Source: Triops longicaudatus (taxonomy: Eukaryota > Arthropoda > Branchiopoda > Notostraca > Triopsidae). From it: a DNA stretch of 64,000 nucleotides. The first letter of the stretch is position 1. Every line of letters begins with the position of its first letter. This document shows, in pieces, positions 24,720-38,100 of the stretch. The notes beneath the pieces are model-generated. The model did no database searches, had not been told where the DNA came from, and saw only the letters and a program-made list of their open reading frames with translations. The translations under genes were made by a program, and so were the position numbers. The stretch covers positions 248,502-312,501 of the forward strand of contig JAGQDJ010000049.1 of assembly GCA_022885665.1 (NCBI GenBank), read 5' to 3'.

Positions 24720-25598
24720 GCACAAGAAACGGCAAGATCCGGATTTTAATTTTTACTTTCTTCTCTGCTTCTTTTAGGAGTTTTTTTATTTCACGTGAGT
24801 AGAAAATATGGAAGTATGAAAATAATGAAGTACACCGGAACTCGGATCTTAACGTAATTTAGCAACATTAAGACGCGTGTTGGCATCTTGTTTGATCGCG
24901 GGTTCTGATTTCCAACCCTTGCGTATTAGACTGAAAGTGTGGTCCTCAGTACGCAGATTTTTACATCGAAGTATTGCAATACTTGGAAATTCAAGGTGTT
25001 TTCGCGCTTTTTGCTTTAAATTTACCGGTATAATTTACCTATACGAATTTACTCCTTCATACATGAACAGTTTTGATGAACATTGACAGCTTCTGTCTCA
25101 CATATTTAATTAAAACTGGAACACAGAAATGCAAGGTAGGCGTGAATTATCACATTTTATCCTTCAGTCTTCACATGTTTGTCGGCGCTCAACATGCGTA
25201 GATGTTAACCACACCTGTGATGCAGGAAAAAAAAGACTTTCTGTCGGAACTACTTGTCACAAAGACGGATGTTTTTCTCTTACTTTATGTTCTTCAACAA
25301 CAAACTAGTAAAAAAAGAATACTACCGACAAGCTTGCGCGAGCCTACCTCGTGAATAACTAAATAATGCCAAAACAGAAAAAATAATTTCGGTGAGCAAC
25401 AACACGAAATAAAATTTTCCATTACTTCAAATGAAACTGCTCTAAACAATTTAAAGAATTAGTCCACAGGACACAAAAATGTGTTGAACAATCAAGAAAG
25501 TTTTCAAAATATTGATCGAAAAGTTTTATAAACCTAACTATCAGGGCACAAAACTAAATATTGAGACGTAACTTTTCCTTCTTGCCATTCCTAGAGCT

Positions 25599-25620
25599 AA
25601 AAAAAAAAAAAAAAAAAAAA
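25599..25620. repeat. A22 homopolymer
   Basis: Twenty-two A followed by TT and a further A-run, so a compound A-rich tract; it is the seventh long A/T mononucleotide run in the window. Confidence 0.85.
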
Positions 25621-28600
25621 TTAAAAAAAAATTAGTTCTACCACAAGGCGTGTAATCACGAGAAAACATAATGTGTGAAAACAGGTTGAAATTGGGTTTT
25701 TTTTTTACTTTTAAAAACTTGAAAATTAGAACTATCCGCTTACTGTAACAAAGAATGTACCCAAGATAAGTGGGGTGAATTTGCCCTTGTGATTCGTTCG
25801 TGATAACATGCAAATCCTCAGAATTGGACTAGGAAAATTTGTACGACAGCTGCTTTTAGCGGGAGAAAGAATACTTTTTGTTATCTGTGGATTTCCATGT
25901 AGTCCGCACATTGCCTACGTTAATGCTAAAGCAACATGCAGATTTCGAGCAGCAGGAGAAGCTGTTTTTGCACTCGTTCGAGAAAGGGTTTGCTATTCAA
26001 TTTCACGAATCTTAAAGCGTGGCGTCTTTTAAAGCGTATGTTCCGGGCGATTTGCTTTTTAAGTACTGCAACGGGTAACAACGAACCACTAACTCGTGTG
26101 CCTCCCAGGGTCCGTGGGAATTGTCATTAATGCCGGTTCAAAACTCGAGTGATATTGGTACAATATGGCATTGTTTTCAGTGTTAGATCCCTATCGGCTT
26201 TCTCTAATTTGGAAGGGTAGACAAAAGGCACTTGAAATTCTGCAATTCTGCGTGAACTATAAATTTTTTTTCGCTGTCAAAGATTCTGAAGTGTGGAAAT
26301 TTGAATATTTTTGGTCATTTTTCTGTAACCAACCGTCTTCCGTGACCCTAATAATGCGCGTACAATGAACAAGAGACACGAACACCTTTGTAAGCATCCC
26401 TTGAATACTCATAAGGTTAAATGCTTTCACGTGACAAAAACTCGTTACAATTCACGAAAGCAATCTCACTAACCTTTATTCAAAATACTGTACGTCTTAG
26501 CACGTATTGTGACGAAGAAGAACATTAATTACTCTTAAACCTTCATTTGATCTTGATCAGGAAATAGTTGAATTATGACGGTTTATGTAGTAAGAATACG
26601 TAACAGTGTTCCTGGTTTGAAATGTTCCAAGGAGACATATTTTAAGGAAAAACTTGGTATATGTGTAAAGATAGCTTTTCGCACGACCGAGGTGAAAGAT
26701 AGAAATGAGTTCATTTGTCTAGTTGGGCTACATTGTACGGAGGGAAAGAAGTGTTTGAAAGTGAATGGAGACCCGGTAGGCCACCCTCCGAAGGAGAAGA
26801 ACCAGCCTGGATTAAGCTATTAGGTGCTAGGTTGACTGGTCTTTTATTCAAGGTTAGGGAGTGACTAAAGTGTTGACACCAAATTGTAGCGTTAGATAAC
26901 CATAATCATAAACAAGGGTTAGGTATAAACAGGGTAATAAAAGGGAAGAGTCCAAGGAGACATATTTACATTACATATGTAGTAAAATCTCGCTATAACG
27001 TACAACCGGGGGGAGAAAAGTGTGCGATACAATGGCTTGTACATAATAGCCAATATTTGAATAAAACATTTTCATTTCGTCAGGACATATGGACTTGTAG
27101 ACAACAGCCTATTGCGCGTTATAAACCAGTGTATACTACACTTAGATTTTACTAAATATTTAATGTCTAATTGCAAATCTACGTTATGATACCAGACGCT
27201 TACTAAATCGTGGAATGCGACTGTTAAAAAAACGTTCAAGAGAAGAATGTTTTGCCGCATGGTGCAGGAGTGGACCGGATTGTGAAGGTGGGGGCGTTTT
27301 CTGAGTCTGTTTCTTGAGAGATAAAAGCACGAAAAATGCACTTAGTTCGAACACTTTCAGACAGAACTTTCCTCTTTAACAAGAAGGTAGTCTGTCCATT
27401 TAACTAAGGAAAACTGAATGCGTCACATGAAAATGGTCAACTCCTAGCATTAAGATCTTCACCGGACATTTTTTCCCATTTCTTTTTCTCTTCAGCTTCC
27501 TTTCATCTATACTTGTGACGTTATACATAGCACAAGTTTCTATATTGGAAATTTTTTTTTACCGTTTTTTAAGAGTCTGTAAGAGATGTTGCTCTAATTG
27601 AAATGTTTGGGATTTCTTCCTTGATTCTAAAAGTTCAGTAAAAACCTTGTGACTTTTCCTGGGATACTTGTCTCATTTACCCTCCAGAAATACTGCAATA
27701 CATACAGACTTATTTAATGAGACATGTCGAGCTGAGATTCTTCTACAAGGCGTTCACAAAAGGTATCCCTATGCACCCAAAGAAAAGTAATAAGAGAAAC
27801 ATTCTCTTGTCAAGTCTTACCACCGTCATCAGCCTGAGCGAAGTCCGTCGTACGGGTAGGAGGTGAATAGTGGAAACGGATGAATCGGCGGATGTGCGGA
27901 TCAAAACGGAGTGACAACGTCTTGGACAGATCTGGTGAGCTCAAGAGGAGACAATTTCTCAGTTTTTCTGTTATTGGCAGAAGCTCAAGGTTTCCTTATT
28001 AGGAAAGAAAAAGAGCTACTAGGGGTCCACGTCGAAGTATCGATTTTGTGTCACACCTACGGATATTAACTAGGAAGAGGCCAGAATTCCCTATCTCGGC
28101 AAGTTTTTTAATGGGAAAAACTTTCGGAACGTTAAATTGTGTTATTAGCCAATCTGTGCTGAGCTCGTTTTCTTCCGCAATCAACACAGCTAGGCAATAA
28201 CTAGTAGGCTTTTGAAAACTGATACGGCGGAAATCATATGTATGCGAAGCTGACTTGTGCCTATTCGCTGAAGCGTAAGCTGGTAACATTTTAATCATAA
28301 TTACAAGTTGCGGAAAGGCTGAGACCAAGAAACTGCAAATAAAAGCCAAAGTACACTTATTATTCGATGTTGTTACGGTATTTTGATTCTAATTTTCAGA
28401 AAGTGGCGCGGAATGTTCTGTAACATGATCTTATGAGAGAAAACGATCTCGATTTACGCGAGTGATACCGGAACCTATCACCTACGTAAAATAGCGACAA
28501 TCGCATTACTCAGTTTCACCGTGTTCATTCCGTTGTAAGCAAGTCCAATTTTCGGATGAGAAAGTCCTCAAATAAGCTGCAGCTTGTTATCACTTCTGTT

Positions 28601-31600
28601 TTCCCAAGAAGATTTCAATTACATGTTCCGTTCATGCTACCGAGTTAATGCATGCATGATCCGACGTTGAGATTTCCGTGCTGTATGTATACCGACGATA
28701 AAGTTAAGAGTAAAGCAGTAAATTGGATTTAAGGTCATCCCGACGCTATCGAGTGTATTTGGTAGTGAGACAACGAGCCTCATGATTCACTTTCGCACAC
28801 AGTTTCCATTAGAAACGTGAAACGAAGTTGGGTAAACCGATTAGAACAGAGATGTTGCAAGGTTTTCAGCTTGCATATGCTTTAAGCGGGCAAAAAATAG
28901 CAAAAAAAAAAAGATTTCACGCTCGAATACTCCGCTCCAATCGAAATTTGAGGTGATCTCGAGCATCACGCCTCATTACGCAAAATACTTTGTTGTTTCC
29001 AAATCTGGTAGGTCTTTTTTGTAACTGCTCGACTGTGCCTTATAGTACAGTTGACTTGTTCCTTTTTGCAGGTTTACAGGCTTTTTACGACGCTAAACAA
29101 AGCAACCCGTTTCCTCACATGAGAGGCTTAGAATCTTTATTTGTTATTGACGTAGTCGCTAATACGTTACTTAATGGCAGCAGGAAGAAGGGACTATTTT
29201 GCGGTTCGTAAAAGTTGTATGCGGCCTGCGTCAACAGTGACACACTTCAATTGACCCTTCAGAAAATCCTTGCGCTGGATGGCTGGAGTTTAGACTCTTT
29301 TTCGGTAATACCGCAAAGTTCGGAAAAACCCTGCATTTGAAGCAAATTTTTATTGGAGACTGCAACACTTTCGCTGCATAGATACAACAACGAATTTAAG
29401 GAAACTGGAGGCCGGAACGATAGAGCAAAGGAGAGTTAGCTCACGATTCATGAACTCCTGTTGGAGAACCGGAAGAGCCATAGTGCAATTTCTGTACATG
29501 TTTGAACTTGAATTTAAAAACAATTTGCTGCAGGTACCACTCGTAAAAATTAAAGACTTTTTACTTCATTGACAAAAGTATTCACGTAGTTCAAATACAT
29601 ATAATAGATATCTGAAATTTTGTATATTGGATTCTACAACATGAGGATTGGAATTACAGAAGAGGAGAAGAGAACATGGTTAAAGTATTGGGTGTCAGTA
29701 TGTCTTGTGCAACGATTTTAGAGATAAAATTGTAAAAGCCTTGACTGCTGGTAAGACCCTTTTGCTTATCCATGGAAGTCTTAAGACGACCGTCCGCCCC
29801 TTGGGCACTTATTGTTAGATAAAAAGCTTTGTACGGGAGTAAAGTACGGGAGTAAAGCATAGTTTAGTTCTGCTGAAAAAGTAAACCCATTCTACATTTG
29901 CTTACATTCTCCTGTCGTCTACTTACTTTAATTAATAAGTGCGGCGAAAGGAAGAGATAATATAGTACGATTTTACATCGGAAAGCTACTCTTTTTTTAT
30001 TTAAAATTTTTAGTTAAAATTTAAAATGTTACATTTTAGTTACTTTTTTCCTTTTTTTAAAAAAAGTTTGACTTTTTGTTATAATTTGAAAATTGTTGTA
30101 ATTTGAAAATTGTTGTAATTCAGTTATCAAAACTTAAGTTTGTGACTTGGGTTGACAATGTTGTGACATGACAATAGATGCACGTAGTACTTTCGGTGGT
30201 TTAATTAACCCTCCCGATGTTGATTAAGTTCAATATGACATTCGTGTGCTTTTAGCCATGGTCGTGCTTTCCAAAGCGAGATTGTCTTAACTTGTTTTAC
30301 CTCTTGTGGAACTTCATCAGCCTCAGAATACTTAATCAGATCTGTTGTCTTCTTGCACATTGTAGTACCCTCTCATTCACATCGTGTAGTAAAGCTTTAC
30401 AACGCACTTTTTCTGCCATAATCCTGCTAGGTCTCTTAAAACATTCACCAAATGCATTAGAGCACACCTGCTATTAAAGAAATCCCTTACGGATGGATTC
30501 ATTCCGTAAAGATTTTTTTTTCACAGAAACCATGCAATACTGACGATACACGAAAACTTACGATGAAAATTAACTGTATATCACGAAAGCAATTTTTAAA
30601 ATGTTTCAACTAACATATTTTATTAACATTAATTAAACGAAAAACATGGAAAAGCTAAAAAAGTCTTCAGAGAATCAGAAATCCGGCTCATTCCTTTCCA
30701 GGAAAATAACAGTTCTTTAATGTTGAAAAACAACCTGTGATAAAAATGCACCTTCTGAAAAGAAAGATTCATCACGTTAACAGGTTAGAAAAAATTCACG
30801 AGTTTTTGTTCTTTTTCAGCAAAAGGGTGACACGGGTTTATTTTAAGTTGCTATTAAGCCATTTTCGTAAAAAAAAAATCCATTAACTTTTCATTATTCA
30901 TTCCATAAAAAGTGGGTACGCGTTTTTTTTTTAATGCTTCAATCCTGAGTTTGGTGAAGTAAAAGCCATTTGAATAGTTTATTGCAGCTTTATTTGAATA
31001 AATTAATGAGTTCATATACGCTACCCTATCCCCCAGCCCTCCGTTCTTCTTTTGGGAACGTAACTTGGCGTAGTGTGTTGTCATATATGAAGAACATACC
31101 TCAGTTTATGAACCGGTCGTTTCTGATTCTGCGGAAACGACATTGGTCGTTAAACCACACGTGCCTGAATGTGATCCATCTTACCTAGCCATTATGCTAA
31201 CATGTACAATTAAGCTAACAAAAACCGAGGACAGTACCATCAATTCTTTGTTCCCTTCGAAGCATGTAATTTCTTTACAGCGTGCTTGGGACATTTTTGG
31301 CTTAAATGCGCGCTATCTACTAAGGTTACGGAGACAAAGCTAAGGATTCGGTAAACTTTCCTTACAGCACTTGAGCGTGGTTGACGAAACCCCAGTATTG
31401 TGTGCTTAAAAAAAAACACTTCCGTCTAATTACCCTTCAAAGTATTCTATCAAGCTTCGTTGGGGTTTCCGGGCACTCCCTCCTGCGTTATTAATATGCC
31501 TAACATGTCGCGTGCGCGATTTTGGGTGCAAACAACTGCACATTAATTTGGCAACAAAGCCGCATGTTAACAACGGTTTGCCTCAACCAGATCCCCCGTG

Positions 31601-32385
31601 AAAAGTAGTGTAAGCGTTGTGCTGCCGTGCACCAAGGATTCCGTGCATCTACAATGCACAATGCTTTTCACTGTTGCTAGATTTGAGTGGCTCTTTACGA
31701 TGCGTTATAGCAACGAGCCAAACTTCGTGCACGCACAGCAACACAGCTACATACCGGACGATGAACCAAATTACCTCGAACGCCGGGAGGAGTAGGTGTT
31801 AAAGTGACAGAGAGAACCTTGTTAGCAGGGTTGCGCTGTTGTAATGTCCTTCACGTCTATAACGAGCATCAAACAGTGTGGGAAGTAACCAGGAGATACA
31901 CGAATTAATCGTTTAATCACTTCCAACTCAGCAGTCAGCCTTGTGTAACTCAGACCTATAACGCAGCGATATTTCTCGTAACACCATTGCTTAATTATTT
32001 ACCTTTCAGTAACTGGGATACACGTTCCACAAAAGGAAACCTCGTTGTGCCGTAATGGACGAGTGTGTTTAGAACACCCTGAAAATATGACTAGTAAAGG
32101 GGAAACTTCACGAACAAAACTAAACACTGGTCCATGAACCGCTGACACGGGAATAAGGAATCATCTTGAAATTTTCAGTCTGATTTTTTTTTTTATTTTA
32201 GGAATAAAAATTATTCACTGATTAAGTATTCTTGTCAGAATCAAAAGAAAGCATACGTAATGTACTTAATTTATGGTATCATGAGGAAACATCTGTATGC
32301 TCCAGATCTATAAGCTCTTATTTAAGTCTTCTGAACTTGCTTTGTCTTTCCTGACGTTGAATAGGAATATTCTAAAGAATTTACA

Positions 32386-32441
32386 ACTCTTTTAATATTA
32401 AAAAGAGTACGTGTACTAATCGTATTGCAGTACAATTAGTA
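32386..32441. repeat. Two adjacent dyad-symmetric segments
   Basis: 32386-32408 is a near-perfect palindrome centred on AATATT, with arms ACTCTTTT and AAAAAGAGT. It abuts a second inverted repeat whose arms CGTGTACTAAT and ATTAGTACGCG match at 10 of 11 positions around a 14-nt loop. GTAC-containing blocks recur over the next 100 bp. Confidence 0.7.
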
Positions 32442-33486
32442 CGCGCATAACGCATACTAAATGTACTGTGCGCTATTTATTACGAAATGTGCGTAAGTTA
32501 AACGTACGCTGCATGAAAATACCTAAATTTGCTTCTTTCGCTTAAATTAACCTAAAATAACTCAAGCGTACATTGAATATTTATTTTGAAAAAATTAGAG
32601 TCAAATTCCCAAGAAACTTGAAATTTTGCTAGTCTACGGTACATTTCATGGCTTGAACAACTGACAGACAACAGAAGCTCTTCGAGTAAAAAGAGTTAAA
32701 AGGGTAAGCCAGGGACACAATCCACCATTGGAGTACACAAATAAATAAAGTTTCCCGCAAAACGTCGTGGTCACTTTTAAATCAGTACACCGGTGCCATT
32801 ATAGTTCTTATTTCTTTACCTTGTCCGAAGACCTGCGCTCATGATTAAGAAAAGCAGAGAAGACCTGGCGGAAGTGCACCGTTTCGTCATTTTTTACTCT
32901 CCAAGAAGAGTATGGAACATCGGAGGGTTTTTGAAACATCACTTTTGGTTTCTTTTTCTTTCACGCTATAAGCAGTTCTGGAGAAACAACCGATGCACTT
33001 AAGGAGTCCAGGCAACTTTTTCCGTTGCTAGTTACTCCGTAAGTCATGAAAAGGATTATCAGATAACTCCCTGGATACTCCTTTTTTTAATTTTTTTTTT
33101 TCAAATTTAATCTTCTGCAGCCTGGTATTCTACATGTGTTGGAAACTGAAATAACTATTAAGTTATAGTCGCGTAGCTTGTCTCTCGTTGTTAAATACGG
33201 ATGCATTACGGAATTCTGATACCATTGCTTAAGCAGAGGAAGATTGGGTAATGCTAATGTCGGCTAATGCAGTAACTTTTGCACTACGGAAACGGGATTA
33301 AAACCTGAAATAATAAAATAGGACTCTAGACATCAGCACTTCCCAGTTAGAACACCGGCAATCATAACAGCCTTACTAAGCAAGATGATTCCGGCTAAAT
33401 TTTTTTAGTCTGTCTGCAGTTATGAACTGAGATATACCGAAATGCGGCTTACGCCGGACGGTCCGCCCCTGTTTAACCCTTTAGGG

Positions 33487-33694
33487 CAGTGGTGCCCAAC
33501 CTTTTTTTACCCGAGGGCCACGCGCGACATGATATAAAATCTCGCGGGCCTAAATGTTCCGGTTTCGCCAGAATCATGCCGACGTTAAAAATGAAATTAT
33601 GCAGTGATATACATGAGCGGTATAAATGAGCGGGCCGGATGAGGCACCTTCGCGGGCCGGGTATGGCCCGTGGGCCGTAGGTTGGGCACCGCTG
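33487..33694. mobile_element. 208-bp hAT-type MITE with 8-bp target duplication
   Basis: The element begins CAGTGGTGCCCAACC and ends GGTTGGGCACCGCTG, terminal inverted repeats matching at 14 of 15 positions. It is flanked by a perfect 8-bp direct repeat CTTTAGGG (33479-33486 and 33695-33702), the target-duplication length of hAT transposons. The CAGNGGT ends and the GGCCCG-rich subterminal sequence are typical of non-autonomous hAT elements found in many animals. It has no ORF. The intact TSD suggests a relatively recent insertion. Confidence 0.93.
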
Positions 33695-34958
33695 CTTTAG
33701 GGGCTGGTAGCCTAACGGTGGATAACTTAAACACGTTTAGTTTCTGTAGTGACAGCAACATCTTCCGCATTGACTGTCGGATATTTTAATCCCAACAGAG
33801 TGATCCCCCTACTTACGTGATAGATCGGTTCCGCCAAATTACCGCGTAAACGGAAACGCCTAAACTGATCTATGTTTAACATATGTAAGTTAGGCATGCG
33901 TTCCATGCTCTCGGAAATTTTAGTCTTATTGAATCATGAAAAAGCGCAAAAAATACACTTTTAATTGTCCCTATATATAAAAGCTTACCTATGATACCTG
34001 AGCAATTTTAACTGTTTTTAACTGTTGTCATTATTGGAATCCTTTAAAGAATATTGGAACTCGCAGAATTTCAAAGCTGATGACTTATTACGTCGGTCTT
34101 CTACTTCAGCGAGTCTGCTTTAATGTTCCGGAATTTCGCTTTTGAGAGACAAATATTTATCCTTAAGGCTACGGAACGCTTAAGGCTTTTTGAGCGAGTA
34201 ACACAGGAAACTATTCAGGTCGTAGCGCCAATTTCGTTAGATATTTCAGAATATATCTTCGACAGTAATGATATAGAGGACCAAGTCTACTGAATATCGA
34301 AGAGATGTTACATTATTGCTTTAGAAATTAAATAAGGAACACAATTTTTTTATCTTTGTAAGGAAAATATAATTTCAAAAATCGAGCCACGACGTACAGC
34401 AGATTACTTTTTAAATGAATTTTCAAAGAAAACAGGGTTGCAATCCGACAGTTACTTTTTGAGTTACGGCCTGAATAGTTTTTGCCAATTTCCGTGCTCG
34501 TGACGTAGTAACATTAGATGTCGTCGGGAAGCAATGGAAAAATGCATTGTGCTTGCAATGACATCTGTAGGGTTACGTCGTCCCTAGCTGAGGTATCCCA
34601 TAGCCTTAAGCCCCATGTTGAAGGAAAGCAAGTGCAAGTTATAATGAACTACAGCGCAGAGTTTCGTGTAACTTCTCTCAAAAAGATTACCAAGTTTTTG
34701 ACCATGTAAAAATGAAAGGCGCGTAGAACGAGACTGGGTAAACGGGGAGTTCATTGTAATTGGCTTTAGTCGAGTGGGTTTGCACTCTTTGAAAGAACCT
34801 TAAAAGGCCACTGCTTACTTTAGCCCTTTCAGTTGAAAACCATTAATCACATGACCCTTATTGTTATGACCATTGTAAAAGCTTGTGACTACAGAAACAC
34901 GCACTTGATGATTATTTTAATTGTAATGCACGCACCTATTCTTGTTTACGTATTGCCA

Positions 34959-35112
34959 TGGTCGTGTCTAGAGGGGGAGGTTAGAGAAGGTTTACCCCCC
35001 CCCCCCCCCCTTAAAAAAAATTGACTTTATAATGGAAAAGATAGGCAAACGCCAAATGTCCAGAAAAATGCACACGGCAAACCCCATAACCGAAGTCCCG
35101 GTTACGGCCCTA
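34959..35112. mobile_element. Diverged second copy of the 3.4-kb MITE family
   Basis: Read on the plus strand, this segment resembles the reverse complement of 3425-3595. Shared blocks are GGTTAGAG, a C-run (16 C here at 34995-35010), a TTGA-TTTATAATGG block and ATAGGCAAA, with GTTACGGCCCT at the right end matching the element's terminal GTAGCC. Boundaries are approximate and I see no clear target duplication. Confidence 0.6.
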
Positions 35113-38100
35113 CACATTGCAACTAAAAGATGCTCAAAATACGACTAGTTTCACTTACTTCGTGTGAAAGTTGTCTTGAATGCATATAAATGCAGAAAAT
35201 TACTAGATTACGAAAGAAAGAAAAACCAAACAAAAGATTTACTCCAGAGGATCAAATGCACTGAAGTCTTAAAACCCAGGGAAAGGAAATATAAAAAAAG
35301 AATCATTTGCAGATAAAAATTAGAGACGTCTGAAATTTTCCGGAAATCAGCTTAGTAAAATGGGTCGCACAAGAACACTTCCGAATGTCTTTTACATTTT
35401 TTGGAACCTTTTACATTTGTATGATTAAAAAGGCATCTAATCTTCCCCCGCTTCCAAGGCACTACCGTCACCATCAACTTATATAATCCTCCTATGAATG
35501 TATAAAATAAGTCCAAGCAGCCACGAAGTGGCACGAGTACGGAAAACACGAGTAGCTCAAACTCGAGATTGACTCTCACGGGGAGCTCGCGTCGCCCACG
35601 TGGTTCACGCGACTTGTGGGTTGGTTACCATGGGCTAAAAGCAACTGCCTTTTACTAAATACCAACTGCCTCATTCAGACAGCGTTGAGGAGGCTTTGCT
35701 CCATTTTTTTTTACTGCCTAAAAGCTAACCTCTTCCACCTTCCTAGTCTTCGGTTAATCTCCACAAAAGCCATTCACATGTTCCCTTTGAACTTTCGATA
35801 ATGCAGCTGAGAGCCATCTGTTAATTTTAGTTTAAAATCAGTCCAACGCCAGGGCACTACTGAAATTACCACCTGAAGGGAGGGTATATCGTCTATTATA
35901 AAACACATAGTAGACTGTAGTAGACTGTCTACTGAATTGTAAATTTCTTAAATGTCAACTGTAGGAACATCGATAAAGTATACCAAAGGTGGCAGGTATC
36001 ATGACTACATCAAGTGTAAGTTGCATAAGGTTCATTATCTTGCAACAGTCGTTGGAAAGTGCGTTACACTAGCTGGGACTCCCGTCTTTTATGTTAATTA
36101 CACTGGTTTGCTATGAGAAGAAGCTAGTAAGCTTCTCTTGTTTATACAGAAGAGGTTCGTTAATCTTGACTAGGAGAAGAGAACATTGCAACTAAGAAGA
36201 AAGAATGGAAGTAGCGTGGGCAATGATTACCACACATTTATCTCCTGCGCGTGCCACACCATAGGACAGGTATTCACGTTTCTAGTTAAGAATTGTGAGT
36301 ACCCGTACTGCGTGTACCACTATTGAGGCATTCCTGAAACCGCGCAAGTTCAGCACGCAGCCTCTCCTCCGCGAGAACGGCTCAAAACTGGGGATTTCCT
36401 CCTCAAGGAACGTCAGTCGAGATCCCAAATCCAAACCTGTTTGATCAAACAGTACCAGCTGCAGTAATTCATTAAAAGACTTCTCCAGTGTGTTGCGATT
36501 TTGAATTGGTAAATTAAATGTATTTTGCGTTCATTGTGTGAAGTTTTCGAGTAAATAAATAATCTGAGACTAAAGTGTTCCATTAGTTCGCTTTCGCTAC
36601 GATCATTCTACGTGTTCAGTTGTACTAAGTAAAGTTTCACGGGAACAGGTGTCAAAACGTGGTGGTTTGAAAAATCAAAGCCTCTCACCAGAAAATATCG
36701 AAGCAATACTGATTTCGTCAAAAGTAGTACTTACTCCTTCAGAATTTTTCGAAAAAATTCATGGACTTTTCTTGCACCCCAGCAAGGTAACGACTTCTAT
36801 GTTCATATTTTTACTGAAAAAAATTTAAGCAATACGATCAAAGCATTTTGTACAGATGACAGATTCATCGTAAATAAAAATAACAAGTCGCGACAACGAG
36901 CTTAGCTCATGCCGGCCGCCAATACGTAAAGAAAAATGACAACAACTTAGGTCAAACTACAAAAAATGAAAATGAAGACAAAATACAGCGTGAAGCACAC
37001 ATATATTGAGATAAAAAAAATAATATAATACAAAAAAATCTCTCCACCATCGGGAACGAGGGAATTTCAAATAGTCTTGGTGCCAGTAAGGATATACTCG
37101 CAAATTCATAGACGACTTAAATTCAGCATCAGATCTGTTGTACGCACTAATTTATCTCAGCTGTTGCCTCAGTCTATCTGCATGTTGGATACCGAATCGA
37201 AATTTCAATCGAGCAATAATCGTGACTCAAGACAGCGATTGTCGTTGTGTTTTGTAACGATGTCGAGGCAATTTACAGGTAAACATGACAAACATGTGAA
37301 AATCAAAATTATTAAAGTTCATTGGGCGCGCGCGTTCCACCTTGCAAGCTTAACATGTGCTCCCGATAATCGGGGAATTTTACACAATAAACTGTACTAG
37401 TGAAACTGTGCCGTGTCGGACTGAGTTGCGAGAGCACGAGGAAGAATTTACGAATTACCGCGGGGTAGTTTATTTCTGCGAATGACTTTTCGGAGCGTTA
37501 GGTCTTCCGGCCGTGTAATCGAAAGTGCTCGCGGTCTCATGAAAAAGCCATTAACTGTCGTGCACTTGATCCTCATTTCCGAGGCTACGAGAACGCATCC
37601 CATAATTACATAAACAATTATACACAGTCAGGCTTACTTTGTGCAACACTTCCGACAATGGTTTTCTCGCGTAAACGACGGGTTTAATAAAGTCAAAATA
37701 TGCAAGTAAAACCAGATGAAGTAGATAATTAAAGCTACGCACTCTTCGTAAGTGAGTTTAATAAATTAAAATTTTAATCCCATTTCGCATGCAGCATCAC
37801 GAACGCAAAAAGGCGTAAGATCATTTCGGAAGAAATACAAGGAAGACTGCATTTAGTGGGTTATAATATCGACGCTTAGAAGAATAGGGTTGTAGGGGAA
37901 CAGAATAGAAAAAGGGGCCACTAGCACTGTTGTTTGATCAAAGATAATGCTCGATAGAGCTCCCTGTCAAAGCCCTAGATCTATTAAGCAGATGCGCCCC
38001 TCGTATCATTCCATTCCCCGCTCTTAAACTCTCATCCGAAATTGCCCCATTTTTCGTCACAAGAAATACCAATCAAAATATCATACGGGAAACACAAAAA

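Larger units (their letters stand above)
24780..33478. other. Gene-poor stretch, no recognised gene
   Basis: I find no family similarity in the ORFs here. Items seen are an A22 run at 25599-25620, an 82-codon plus-strand ORF with an ATG and five Cys at 26575-26823, a 13-bp tandem duplication at 29831-29856, AT-rich 17-18-bp repeats near 30080-30120, and a cluster of dyad symmetries at 32386-32441. Confidence 0.5.

Noticed and set aside
26982..27150. Possible second pogo-like end (AAATCTCGCTATAACG)
   Set aside because: No matching inverted end or TA duplication could be identified downstream.
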